DNA of 64,000 nt from Antedon mediterranea (Eukaryota > Echinodermata > Crinoidea > Comatulida > Antedonidae). The notes below the pieces were generated by a model, which had not been told where the DNA came from, ran no database searches, and saw nothing but the letters and a program-made list of their open reading frames with translations. The stretch is taken from positions 36,287,304 to 36,351,303 of the forward strand of contig NC_092671.1 in the NCBI RefSeq assembly GCF_964355755.1, read 5' to 3'. Position 1 is the stretch's first letter, and the number at the start of each line of letters is the position of its first letter. Both the position numbers and the translations under genes were made by a program. This document shows, in pieces, positions 12,569 through 24,605 of this stretch.

Positions 12569-12736
12569 TAAAGCTCTGTCTACACTATCAAACTAGTTTG
12601 ACAAAAAAAGTGTGATATGCCCAAATTTATGGTAGTGACTGATATGCCTAAATATAGTAGTGGTGTGACATTATCATGTCCATATATGGGCAAATTATAT
12701 TTTTTGTCCTATAAAGTTTGATAGTGTAGAGTTTTA
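12569..12736. mobile_element. MITE family 1, copy 5
   Basis: taaagctctgtctacactatc at the left; agtttgatagtgtagagttttag at the right. It carries the long internal form with two 'atggtagtga' type blocks. Confidence 0.85.
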
Positions 12737-13037
12737 GCCTGTCATTTTAGTATGAATTAAATGTTTACTATAATATACATTTAAAATACCCTCCACTATA
12801 GTGAGCGAGTCCAAGCAACTTGGTTGTCGCGTATGCGCGCCTATCATATTTGGGCGATTTCACTTGATGTGTAGGGAATATTTTTTGCCAATTCGGACAA
12901 TCTTTTGATTGTATAAGCGCTTTATAAATCGAACGAACAACAACAACCAGTGCCTCATTGAAATAGATCTATGATGTGCAATTAAAAATCACAGCCCCTT
13001 GGACAGATTTCACCAGCCATTGTAATCTTGGTAATGT

Positions 13038-13190
13038 TAAGCTCTGTCTACACTATCAACCTTTATGTGATGTGCCCATATATGGACACGATAATGTCAT
13101 ATCACTACCATATTTAGGCATATCACCACCATATTTGGGCACATCACAGTTATGTTGTCAAACTAGTTTGATGGTGTAGATAGAGCTTTA
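13038..13190. mobile_element. MITE family 1, copy 6
   Basis: ttaagctctgtctacactatc is matched inverted by gatggtgtagatagagcttta. It lies in the gap before the collagen-like gene. Confidence 0.88.
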
Positions 13191-14889
13191 GTTATTAGAG
13201 GGCTATCAATTTGTTAAGGAATGAATTGTTAAGAGAAATTCCGTTTTGAAATAGAACCCCAGTAGCCCAAAGCTGTTAAGCGTAATATAGTTTACACAAA
13301 TTGCTGTCTGGGGTAAACTCACACTATATTTAGCATCTCCCTGACATTACCGTTATATGTACTCACAAAATCGATAATCAAGCCCGTTTAGAAAATTAGA
13401 AATCTAATCGATTCCTTGAAGCAGAATGGGTACTGCAATCATTGTTGAGAGTAACCTTTGATTGAAATAAGCATTGAGCTGCGCGGATCAATAATTAATA
13501 AGAATCGTGACAAAACTAGACCTTGCGATATTCCACATATTCCACGTGTGCATTGAAACACGTATAGTTCTAAACGGTAAAGACTCGTACACCAAACAAA
13601 CAATGCATTTGATGTATGTAGTTAAGTATTTTAATTAATATACAATTAGATTTAGAGGATTTAAAAAAAAATAATGTTAAGAAGTAAATACTTTGTATTA
13701 ATGGTATGATACGAAAGGTTAAAATTATGATATCAATGAGGAAAAACAGAAAATAATGAAAAAAGGTAGAAAATTTTTAGAAATTATGTAATGAAATATT
13801 GAATGATTAAAGGTGGTGGTGAACCACAAAAGATGAAAAAAAAAAAAGACTCGTTAAAGTTGAACTTACATAGAATAGGCCTACTATAAATATTTAGTCT
13901 TATTGATTTAATTAATTTCTAAAGTACAATTGTTATAACTGAAAAATCTCACGATGATTCTTTGCATTCAATTCAAAATTCATAATTCATTCATAATGCT
14001 AAGGCCTATATGTATTTGCTTTGAACGTTATGTAGTGCAATACTAATTTAACCAATTTCATAATACGTGCACTGTAATTATTGAAAAATAGTTTAAACTT
14101 ATTCTAGATCAGTGTAATGTTTCAAAATATATATCAAATTTTTTGTATATTTTTTTTAAATTTTTACGAAAAAGGCACGTCATAAAAGAATAAAATTTGA
14201 TGTACATTTCACACTGCATTGTAATTCGTTACTTTTTTGGTATTCACGAGCCTTGAACTTTCATATAAAATAAAAATCGTCCAAAATAATTTAGCACAAC
14301 AATATCTCCACAATAATAATCTAATCTAAGTTGAACAATTGTCCATTTTTACACTTGTGCTAAACAGCGCATAGATACTATTTTTAGTTTGCGCTATATA
14401 TTTAAAACCATTAAACCATATGTTTTCACTCACTCGATGTGACTCGAAAGTTATACCAATGTGTATTGGTCGCACTAATCAAAATGACTATGTGCATGTG
14501 AGTATAAGTTCGACTGCTGCGCCAAGCCTGAGGCTGCATACAATATGAGATGTTATCATGTTGTATCGAACTTTCTTAGTATCGCAAGACATACTGAAGC
14601 GTAAGTAGGCATAATCATCGCTATTAATCACAACCCCAACCCCTCCTGCTTCCACCCTTTATGACGTTATCTCACTTTCTTTCAATTTTAAAGCTTGTGG
14701 CCGTGTTCACCATTCACATTTAGGCTAAGGAAAACACTTAGGCCTACCCTTAAAATTACAAAAATCTCCTATCTAAGTAAATAAGGACATACTTAAATAT
14801 TTATCAAGTTAAGTAAAATACATAATATTTAAGGGAAATATCTCACTTAAGTGTGATTGGTGAATGATAAGTAAATTATTTGACCAAAG

Positions 14890-15140
14890 TAATTTAACCA
14901 ATCAAAAGTGATGGATTATCCGAACTGTTGAGTGTTATTGGTCAACTTACGTTGCGCTTACAGTACCTCCTTGCGTTGCGTAATGCTTGGTTCCCACTAG
15001 AGACGCAACACAAGGACGTAATGCAACGTAAGTGAGTTGACCAATCACAAACGATGGATTATCCGAACTTCCACTTGTTATTGGTCAACTCGCTTACGTT
15101 GCTCTTACACCTTTGTGTTGCGTCAGTTGTAACCAAGCTA
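14890..15140. repeat. Repeat family 2 (gcttggttcccactag), paired blocks
   Basis: Two arms with cttggttcccactagagacgcaac and gttattggtcaactcgcttacg flank a centre of 'accaatcacaaacgatgg'. The words 'gacgtaacgcaacg' and 'ttgaccaatcac' recur in all family members. Confidence 0.7.
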
Positions 15141-15492
15141 CGTCCTTTTTAACTGTGTCATGTACATAGCACTCAAGTCCATAAGAAGAGCAAAAGTTAA
15201 AACTAATGAATATTGAAATCAAACCATCAACTAATCCAATACATTATTGACATAGCTAGAGGAGTAGATAGACCCGTAGGCGACAGATCATGTTTGATGT
15301 TATACAAAATAATCGACTTCCATTTCACTTAAGTCTTCAAATTGACAGAACAATATATTGCGTTGCCATTTTTCTCACTTCCATACATATTAACGACAGA
15401 TATTAAAAGTGCAATTTATACTGTACAACATAGATTAAAAAATACTATAAATTGAACAAGATAAATTATTACTGAATCCACTATTTCCACGT

Positions 15493-15860
15493 TGAGAAGC
15501 TTTTAAACACGTAGTTACATGTTTAGCGTGTTTAAAACCTAAACGTGTTTATAGCTACATGTTGTTTTCTTCCACTCGTTTAGCAGTCAACATGTCATTA
15601 TTAATATGTTCAATTTTTCCACACGTTTAGCAGTCAACATGTTTTGGTACGTGTTTACCGTTGCGTGTATATGATTTTACTGTGGCGGAAAAAAGCTCCA
15701 TGACACATGGCAAATTAAACACGTTTAAAACCTAAACGTGTCTTTATATTGCTCCAAATGTTTAACAGTCATTAATGTGTTGAGTTGGATACAGACAAGA
15801 ATTTCACTGGAACCTAAACATGTTTCTAAAGACTAAATGTGTGAAAAAAGTGTATATCAG
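15493..15860. repeat. Repeat family 3, third copy
   Basis: It shares 'cgtttagcagtcaacatg' and 'gcggaaaaaagctccatgacacatggcaaatt' with the copies at 7396 and 11876. The start of the gctccacacatg word is altered here. Confidence 0.7.
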
Positions 15861-16531
15861 GATTTGGCGTACGTTTTCTTAGAGACTACCGGTAGTACTT
15901 TGACCCTACCAATGGCCTGTACGAGTGACATGCCCGAAAGCGCTATATTATATACAAAGTAATTATAGATAAATGTTATTCTATTTCCACACTCGCCATG
16001 ATGAATGATCTAACCTATATTATCACTGACGTCATTTATCATAACATACATTTACAGCCTTCAGTGTTGATAACCAGGGGATGGGGGATGGGGTAATTGA
16101 TTGACGATATTCTCTTCAATCGGCTTATTGAAATAACTTGATAAATTATCAACATTTATTATTGTTCAATAAGATCTCAAGAAATAAAATACTTTATATT
16201 TTCCTAATTAATCATGTTTTAAATGTAATCAAGCAGCTCAGATAATACAGAGGAACCATTTTAGATTCGATCCAATTATTTTATTTAAAATTTCATAATT
16301 ACTAAATCAAAGCAGCTATCTAAAATATCTCGATTATGTACACAATAATTATCTGATATAGTTTGGCCGTGTTTCAAAAATATTCATCGTTGGATTAAAG
16401 TAGGGCATCTGTGATTGAATCAATGCTCGCGCCATTGGCAAAATACACTTCGACAGAATACGCAGAACAATTTAGGTGGGCAAACAATAATTATTATTGC
16501 CAACTAATCCCGCGTTGTCATAAATACTAAA

Positions 16532-16860
16532 TAAAGCATGGTTCCCATTAGAAAGCAACGCAGCGACGTTTTGAACGCAAAGTGATGTATTGCGTAATCA
16601 CAAGTGGGAACCGACGACGCAACAGTACTGCAAAAAAACGCAGGTTTGATTTCACGCAGGTTGGGGAAAACACAATTATTAGAAGGGCATTTTCTTACGT
16701 TGCGTAGGTTGCGTTACGTTGGGTCGCTAGTGGGAACCAAGCTTTAGACACAACGCAAAGACGTAAGCGCACCGCAAGTAATTTGACCAATCACGACGCG
16801 ATGAATTCCTGAACTGTTGCTTGTGATTGGTCAACACATGCATTGGGCCTACGTAGTACG
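16532..16860. repeat. Repeat family 2, two adjacent units
   Basis: agcatggttcccattagaaagcaacgc opens a palindromic unit closing at 'gtcgctagtgggaaccaagc'. A second partial unit (cacaacgcaaagacgtaagc to 'gtgattggtcaacac') follows. Confidence 0.65.
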
Positions 16861-17080
16861 GTACGAAATATTGTTAAAACAATATTCGGTAAATTAACAA
16901 TTACGTAATTTATTGATCAACGAATTGATTTGATCCTATTTTTTTGCTAAAATTGACTAATTGAGAAGCTAACTATCTGATCACCAAGCAACGATACCGT
17001 TGGTTGACTAACTGCCTGACCAATATTGAATGATTTTTTTTTTCTTACAGAACGTAGAATGAAGTTAATTGCATTTTAAA

Positions 17081-20000
17081 ATGACTAGAGGGCGCAATAC
17101 TCTTCTTTTACCCTATCTATGTATCTTTGTTTTAATTTGGATGACGTCATATACCCACGCAAATCAACACAAGAAGAGTAAAAAATGTAAATTAATATCA
17201 AATATAAAATAATAATTATTATTATGCTTTCATAACCATTTTGTTTATTAACCACTTTAATTCCATTTCTTCTTTGTAGCATGTGAGTATATGCAGACGG
17301 GCTTAGAGATAAAACACAGACAAAGTTTTACTTCGCCTGACGATCCATGCGTTCGCTGTATGTGTAAAGTAAGTAACGGTTAAGTGTTGAGACACACTAG
17401 TTTTCTTTGCGATTGGAATTAATGTGTATTTCAATAAACAATTTTTTTTAAAGTGACGCCAATTTATCGGCTATCAAGTTTCGATTAAATATACTTTCAG
17501 CGATATATTCCGAATAAGTCAGTATCACTGAATACAAAAAAAAACTCTGATAGCGCAACACAAAATGGAATTAAGAGTTACAGTGTGCAGTCCATTATGT
17601 CTTCTCTCTTTTTAGAATGGACGTTTAAATTGTAAAAGGCGGGATTGCCTTATATTACATTGCAATGTACAAGTAAAAGAAAAGGGTGAATGCTGCCCAA
17701 AATGTGCAGGTGATTGCTCCCTCTTTTTCAACGTAACTCTACCAATCAAGGCAATCTAACAACAGCATGCTGATCTCCGGAGATCAAAGGGTTTATATGT
17801 GGCTGCGAACCGATCAGTTCCACGCCCCTTAACAAACACCACGTGCTGAGGAGAACATGTACATAGTATATACAGTACTGTTGGTATTTGTCGCAGCCAG
17901 ACATAAGATCAAAGGACTCTTACGAGTTTCTATCTTGGCAAGACGAGCTTAGTGCCCTGTTGTTAGATTGCCTTACTGTAGCCTATTTAACGTAACCAGT
18001 CAGAATAATGAAAATATAATGTTTCTTCCTGTAGACCAGTGAAGAGTGTCACATAGAATTTATATACTGTTAAATTCAATTAAAGTTTATTCATTACAGA
18101 AAATAGTGAGTGAGCTTGCTCAATTAAAGTATGTTCTATTCATTTCAGAAAAGGTTATTAAACCGAATGTAAATGACACATCAGAAACATCTATACGCGT
18201 TGAATTGACACTTCCACCACCGCCAGTTATTCCCCCTCCCCCGCCGTCACTTGGTGAATTCATAATAACAGAGCTTCCACCAACTGTTCACAAAAGCGCT
18301 ATTGGTGCTGTAAGTACACCCGACCTTCAAATTATTCAACTACCTCCACCTCCCATTACACCACCTCCGCCTCCATCACTTGTGACGTCAATGCTAAGCA
18401 TTTATGGTGTAAACTACGTTCCACAAGCAACTGAGTCTACGGAACAATCGATAACTGAGGTAAGGAACAAAATTACTGACTGACTGCTTCAATAATGTCT
18501 GACTGATTCACTCACTCATTCAATGACTGACTGACTGACTTAAATGACTGACTGACTGACTAAGAGTGATCCATGACTTACTGACTGACTCAATGACTGA
18601 CTGACTTACCCCAATGACTGACTGACTGACCCAATGACTGACTGACTAACCCAATGACTGACTGAATGACCCAATAACTGACTGTCCCTAATGACTGACT
18701 GACTCAGTGAATGAATGAATCAATCAATCAATGAATAAATGACTGACTGATTCAATGAATTAATCAATTAATTAACGAAATACTTTTCGTTAGGTTGTAA
18801 AAGAAGAAATACACGAATGTAACATTATCAAACAAAGTTGTGTTGGACCAGGTCCGGAAAGAGAACCTGGTGAGTACGGACAACCAGGGCCAGCAGGACC
18901 AATAGGAAAGAAGGTAATGTCAAATACGATTACATTTTATGTGTAGGCCGCCTATACTAACTATAATTTGTACAATTATTAGTTATAATGTCATGACTGT
19001 GTAGCTTTATTTAATCCATTTCATAATACTGTACAATCTACATTACAGGGCCCACCGGGAAGACGGGGTAAGAGGGGTGATGACGGACCACCGGGTAAAA
19101 GGGGAAAGTCTGGTGAAAGGGGTAAACCGGTAAGTGTGACGACGATCGGATGATAATCAAGTCAGTTTCGTGTAGGCATCTATAACATGGCACATACTTA
19201 CCGTTTAAATAAAATTAGGATAACATTTTAAATAATTAACACTCATTTGTAATGCGAAAGCTCTGTCTACACTATCAAACTAGTTTGACAAAAAAAAGTG
19301 TGATGTGCCCAAATATGGTAGTGATATGACATTATCATGTCCATATATGGGCACATCACAGTTTACTGTCGCATAACGTTTTATAGTGTAGACAGAGCTT
19401 TAAGTAGGGTAATTATTTTTATATATTTCACGTAGGGTTTGCCAGGAAAGGCTGGACCACCGGGAGAGCCAGGAAAAGACGGAATACCGGTACATTAGTG
19501 TTTCTGTTGTCTGTTGTGTTTAGTATTTAGAACAAGGCCATATACATGATGGCTGCAGTCGCGTGCTCAAGTTAGTGTTTACCGACCGACCAACCGACCG
19601 TCATAGTGGGCTGTAGAGTGTAGACTAACAATGACGAGGGACGTCAATGTTGAAAATCACCTTCTAAACTAAGAAATTAAGTCATACCGTGAATAAAATA
19701 AATACTTAATGTATCCATGGTCAAAAGTAGTCGTTTGGAGAGGAGGCAGTTGGTTTGTTGTGAAAAAAACAAATTATTATTATCTAGAACTATTTCTTAT
19801 TCTTATTATAGGGTTTACCGGGGATACAATCTGCAACAGGACCAGTTGGTCCCATGGGTGAGCGTGGTCCACGTGGAAAAACAGTAAGTAAGGCTAAAAC
19901 ATTATCAGCAAAACATAATGAATTCATGCTATACAACTAATGGTTAGGCCATCTGCCTATAAAGGAGAAAGTTCCGGGTTCGAATCTCGGTCGGGGTAAC

Positions 20001-23000
20001 TTTTTCTCAGTCTCACAGATTTCCTTATCTTTATCATTTCAAATATTGCTCGACATTTAGTATTACAGTACTTCAAAGTACGTTAATAACTTTTTACTTG
20101 CGGGTGACTTAAAATGCAGGCAGAACAATTTTTACTTAATTACAATCATAGTATCCAATGCAATATTGCCTTGCAATGTAATTAACAATTCTGTCATTGG
20201 TTTAAGGGTAAGCGTGGGCTAATTGGCCCACCTGGGATAACAGGAAGCAAAGGAAATATGGGTATACAGGGACCAAGAGGAATCGGTAAGTATAGGCTTA
20301 CCAAATGACATGTGCTACTGATAACGTTAACGTTGGATATATGAATAATAATAATAATAATAATTATTATTATATAAATAACTGTTGTTGAATTCACTTA
20401 GATGGCCCACCTGGTTATAAAGGTGACAGAGGCATGATGGGTATCCCCGGAGCACCTGGTTTAACGGGACGGAATGGTCCACCCGGACCTAATGGTGTTG
20501 ATGGGATCAAGGGAGAGAAAGGAGATACAGTAACAAACGGAGTATGTGGTTGTCAACGTAACATTGTGTTAATTTACTAACCAATAGTTCTACAGACTAT
20601 TTAATCTGACACACTTGAATACAACCTGGGATTACTGGAATCCTAGGTTGGGATTACTAATCCCAGGTTGGGATTACTGCATTAAGTAATCCCAAGTAAA
20701 GCCTGTTAAATTAGATTCATATCAGTACAAATACAAATGTGGTTTTTTTGTCAGCAATTAGTTGTTCCGGACGAATTCGTCTCTTTAATCCGACACACTT
20801 GAATACAACAGGAGATTACTTGAATCCTAGGTTGGGATTAATAATTCCAAATTGAGATTACTGTATTAAGTAATCCCAAGTAAAGCCTTAGCTAAATCAG
20901 CTTCATATCAGTATAAATACAAATGTTTTTTTTCAGCAATTAGTTGTTGTTGCGGACGAATTTGCCTTAAACGAAATAAACTCCGAGGTTTTACTAGCTT
21001 ACCGACTGGACAACAAGAAGCTCTATCTACGAGAGGACGACCAATGGCAGTGCGTAATGCTTCAGAAAGATATCCAGAAAATGCAAGGACCGCCAGGACC
21101 ACCGGGGGAAACAGGGAAGAGAGGGAAACCAGGACCTATGGGCCCAAGAGGAGAAAAGGGTGACGGTAGCAAGGTAGTAAAACATGATGATAGACAGGTA
21201 GGTAGATGTTGGGCAGCAGATGATGACACACTGGTGTTCAAACGCTGGTGGCCAACTGTGTGTTTCTTAATGGTGTCGTCACTTTAAAGCTTGGTTCCCA
21301 CTAACGACGTAACATAAGAAAATGCCCTTTCAGTTATTGTGTTTTCCCCCGCCTGCGTGAAATCAAACCTGCAATGTTTGCAGCACTGTGTGGCGACGTT
21401 GGTTTCTACTTGTGATTACTGCGTAGTCTGGGCTCCAGACGGAGTTTTGTCTTAGTAGGCCCTGTGGATTCCATATAAATATTAAACTACGGTCTTTCCA
21501 CGATTTTTTCTCAAGCTACTGAGTCTGATCCGATATTAACATAATCCTCGTTCTCAGTGACATAACGCCCATGAGCGCTCACTGGCTAAATCCAAGGGGA
21601 GGAGCTTATGTGGACCACTGAGTAGTGCCCAGAGGAAAAACAGAGGCATTAAAATGTGTAGAAAAGGCTAAAAACGCATGAGACCTGCGTTGGAGGGCCA
21701 GTAAAGCTTGGTTCCCACTAGCGACGCAACGTAACGCAACCTACGCAACGTAAGAAAATGCCCTTCCAATAATTGTGTTTGTCCCCGCCTGCGTGAAATC
21801 AAACCTACGATGTTTGCAGCACCGTCGGTTCCCACTTGTGATTACACAATACACTTTGCGTCAATACGTTGCGTTCTAGTGGAAACCACGCTTAAAGCGT
21901 GGTTCCCACTAGCGACGCAACGCAAGGACGTAACGCAACGCAAGTGAATTGACCAATCACAAGCGATGGCTTATTCGCTTGTGATTGCTAACTGTCTATA
22001 ACTTTGCTTGTCATTGGTTAAAACGCTTGCGTTGCGTTTACGTCCTTGCGTTACGTTCTAGTGGGAACCAAGCTTTAGGGTTCCTAAACCCAGGCGTTAC
22101 GACACTGCTCGTTCTAGATACACTATCTAAGAGAGGCAGATGACACTAATTCATCTAAGATTACATTACTATAATCATAATGGAAGGAAGTCATGTTAAA
22201 CATTGCAATTTCACTCTTTCCTGCTTGTTACAATCAATCAGTACCATATGTCCATTATGTTACTGTATTTCCCAGTACCGACATACCGTTATTCAATATT
22301 AGGCCATCGAGTGACGACAACTTAAGCCCTGTCTACACTATCCAACTTTATATTACCAAAAAATGTGATGTGCCCATAATGGACATGATGATGTCATATC
22401 ACTACCATATTTGAGCATATCACTACCATATTTGGCCACATCACACTTTTTTTGTCAAACTTGCTTTATAATGTAGACAGAGCTTTAAGTATAGTTTTAT
22501 ATAGTTACTATTATCATTCAATACTGACATGTATTTTATCGTATTCCATGTTTCTAAATTCTGTTTCAAAACGTGTTAAAAGATTCAATTTATTTTCACC
22601 AAAACAGTCTGGTAATTGCGGGAATGGTATAATTGAAAACGGAGAGTCATGTGACGACGCAAACAACAATGATAACGACAATTGCATAAGTAAGTGTCAT
22701 TGTGACAACATTAACATTGTTATTTATACACCACCATTTTTTTCCATTTCGTTTTAACATAGGGCCTATGTATACAGTGTATATAATATGAGTGGATGGA
22801 GGTCACGTAAGTTTTGTAAATTAACTTTTTCTCTGATAATAATAACAATGCTATGGATAATAGACTAAAATATATGTTTAATAAAAATCAACATACAATT
22901 TAAATTAAAAAGACAGTAAAAGTTAAGATTAACAAGGTAGTTTTATGACGATTATAATGATAAAACTAGAGTATAATGTATCTGTAATAATCGATCATAT

Positions 23001-23468
23001 GTATCTGGTGAAAATTAATTACTTACTTTTTTCTTGAGACAAATGAAAAGAAGAAAATCTTCAATGAGGGTGGGTCTATTATTCAAATATCGGTGGTATC
23101 TAAAACAACCCTTTCTTTTCAGATTGTAACCTATCATTTTGCGGGGACGGATACAGACAGGAAGGGGTCGAAGAATGCGATACGTTCGATTTCGGTGATA
23201 AAACATGCGATAGTTTCCTTCCTGGGTAAGTCTCATAATCAAAAAAAAAAAAAACTGCTGGTGTCAAAAACCATTTTAACCATTACGATTCGGAAACAAT
23301 TTAGGCCTGCTGTCAATCAATTTAAATTTATTTTCTCATAATAAAGAACGCATTTTTTTTTTATCCAGGTACGTCGCAACCGGTCGTTTACGGTGCAACT
23401 TTGGATGCCAAATCAACTCCCAGGGATGTCGAGCCCTTTACAGAAAAACAAGCACGCCATTTGGTTAA
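17081..23468 (+). CDS. Secreted VWC / collagen / Cys-rich-repeat matrix protein, complete (555 aa)
   Basis: Exons: 17081-17186, 17280-17368, 17616-17709, 18149-18459, 18794-18913, 19049-19129, 19436-19489, 19812-19883, 20207-20285, 20402-20541, 20937-21173, 22608-22689, 23123-23225, 23369-23468; all phases close. Residues 1-27 form a signal peptide ([14 protein letters not shown]). Residues 36-97 are a VWC domain ending CCPKC. About 98-210 is a linker with two PPPPP runs. About 218-382 is Gly-X-Y with short interruptions; exons of 81, 54 and 72 bases are whole codons, as in collagen genes. About 383-430 has [19 protein letters not shown], resembling the trimerisation domain of multiplexin collagens. 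A short second Gly-X-Y block follows. Residues 462-555 hold [16 protein letters not shown] and CGDGY...EECD repeats of the myxobacterial disulfide-rich type. It is inferred to be an extracellular matrix protein; no named orthologue recognised. Confidence 0.88.
17750..17973. repeat. Repeat family 4, copy 1 (inverted ends ggcaatctaacaaca)
   Basis: It starts ggcaatctaacaacagcatg and ends tgttgttagattgcc, giving inverted termini of about 14 bases. Inside are gctgatctccggagatcaaa and tttgtcgcagccagacataag. It starts about 40 bases after exon 3 of the collagen-like gene. A second copy is at 41212-41411. Confidence 0.75.
18480..18775. repeat. GACT-rich tandem repeat in collagen-like gene intron 4
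   Basis: Degenerate gactgactgactcaatgact units, grading into aatgaatcaatcaatcaat. It begins about 20 bases after the exon 4 donor and ends just before the exon 5 acceptor. Confidence 0.8.
19257..19403. mobile_element. MITE family 1, copy 7
   Basis: aaagctctgtctacactatcaaac and its inverse gttttatagtgtagacagagcttta bound a near-complete element. It ends about 30 bases before the exon 7 acceptor of the collagen-like gene. Confidence 0.9.
20600..20970 (+). repeat. Tandem duplication that includes a 3' splice site and exon start
   Basis: Two units of about 185 bp (from 20600 and from 20786) share 'cacacttgaatacaac', 'ctaggttgggatta', 'aagtaatcccaagtaaagcc' and 'cagcaattagttgtt'. The second unit supplies the used acceptor at 20936/20937. 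The first has an equivalent acceptor near 20755 and the first exon codons, then diverges. Confidence 0.8.
21287..21425. repeat. Repeat family 2, partial unit
   Basis: agcttggttcccactaacgacgtaac followed by 'aagaaaatgccctttcagttattgtg' and 'gcctgcgtgaaatcaaacct', closely matching the unit at 21704. Confidence 0.75.
21560..21705. repeat. Repeat family 5, copy 1
   Basis: It contains atgagcgctcactggctaaa, 'gagcttatgtgg', 'agtgcccagaggaaaaac' and 'aaggctaaaaacgc'. The same order recurs at 38690-38826. Confidence 0.7.
21704..22079. repeat. Repeat family 2, two abutting palindromic units
   Basis: The first unit runs from agcttggttcccactagcga to tctagtggaaaccacgctt; the second from agcgtggttcccactagcga to tctagtgggaaccaagcttt. 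Both have matching inverted ends and share words such as 'acgcaacg'. They lie in the 1.4-kb intron 11 of the collagen-like gene. Confidence 0.8.
22322..22489. mobile_element. MITE family 1, copy 8
   Basis: ttaagccctgtctacactatc at the left, tttataatgtagacagagcttta at the right, and the catatttgagcatatcactac core. Confidence 0.87.
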
Positions 23469-23592
23469 TTGATGTTGTAACAACAGTTATATAAAACGAA
23501 TCCGAAATACGATAATTATGAACACTTTTTAACGAAAAGAACTTATTTTTTTCACAATCAAGAACCATGAACGTGTTGTGCAGATTGTTCTA

Positions 23593-23756
23593 ATTCTGGC
23601 CTACACTATCAAACTAGTTTGACCAAAAAAATGCGATGTGCCCAGATATGGTATTGATATGCTTAAATATGGTGTTGATATGACATTATCATGTCTATTG
23701 TATGGGCACATCACTTTTTTTGTCACATAAAGTTTGATACTGTAGACAGAGCTTAA
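23593..23756. mobile_element. MITE family 1, copy 9
   Basis: The left end is shortened (tggcctacactatcaaactag); the right end agtttgatactgtagacagagctta is intact. Confidence 0.85.
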
Positions 23757-23868
23757 CGGTATAAACTAGACTAAATTAATAACCAGCTCTTTTAATAGAT
23801 ATATAAAATAGTTTTTCTATTCAATAATAGAAATATAATCAAATATCTATTTTGTATAACTGTACTTG

Positions 23869-24110
23869 GTATTTTGTGTATAAGTTATAATGCGGAAAAT
23901 ATCAGTGACACCGGCGTCGTTCCTCATATACCGCGGTATCTAAAATCAGTTAGAACAATTATTTTGTGTATAAGTTATAATAATAGTTCCTCACATATCG
24001 CGGTATTTAAAATCAGTTAAAACAATTATTTTGTGTATAAGTTATAATGCGGCAGATATCAGTGACGCCGGTGTCGTTCCTCATATACCGCGGTCATAAA
24101 TCAGTTTTAT
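23869..24110. repeat. Tandem units around 'cctcatataccgcgg'
   Basis: Three degenerate units share gttcctcatataccgcggta and aacaattattttgtgtataa; the middle one lacks its first third. Confidence 0.7.
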
Positions 24111-24605
24111 TTTTAAATCAAAAAGCAACTGTATGACGAACGTGGCGTGATATATATAACAGTCGATCTGCTGAGACCAACAGACAAACTGACTGACTAT
24201 AAACAAACAAAAAACTCGATTGCAATACATTGAACTTCCAGAACAATAGATCATTAGACCTATATTTTGGAACTGTCCCAAGTGCGGACACATTTAAATA
24301 CAATTCCCGCAGATTATCACTACAATAGATTTGATCTGTACACCCTAGACAAAGATATATAATATTGTACAATGATTATCACATCCGATAAACCTATAAC
24401 TATATACAAATCATACATTACCAATACAAAGTTGAGATCTTGTAAAGGAGATACAAGATTATTTTTATTTGAGAAAGACAGGTCACAGAAACAGATTATA
24501 TGCAAATGATGGAACAAGGTCCGCTGCTGATATTATAAATTCAAGTTCAGTAAACATTTTTCATTTATTTGTTGGTGAAAGGTGCACGAGAAAACATCGA
24601 ATACA

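Larger units (their letters stand above)
9915..17080. other. Repeat-rich intergenic region, no gene seen
   Basis: The kinase 3' flank contains several AATAAA signals at 10130-10330. Beyond it are three MITE copies (11427, 12569, 13038), two family 3 copies, and family 2 inverted-repeat blocks at 14890-15140 and 16532-16860. I found no exon with coding character and no RNA gene. The upstream regulatory DNA of the collagen-like gene must lie at the right end. Confidence 0.6.
23469..24605. other. Intergenic region with a MITE and tandem repeats, no gene seen
   Basis: Between the collagen-like stop and the first ependymin exon. It holds MITE copy 9 and, at 23869-24110, tandem units with 'gtcgttcctcatataccgcgg' and 'acaattattttgtgtataag' repeated two to three times. 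Nothing else with coding or RNA character was seen. Confidence 0.6.

Noticed and set aside
19945-20000. tRNA-like sequence with 'gggttcgaatctcggtcgggg'
   Set aside because: Only a B-box-like arm is convincing; there is no complete cloverleaf. Probably another SINE fragment.
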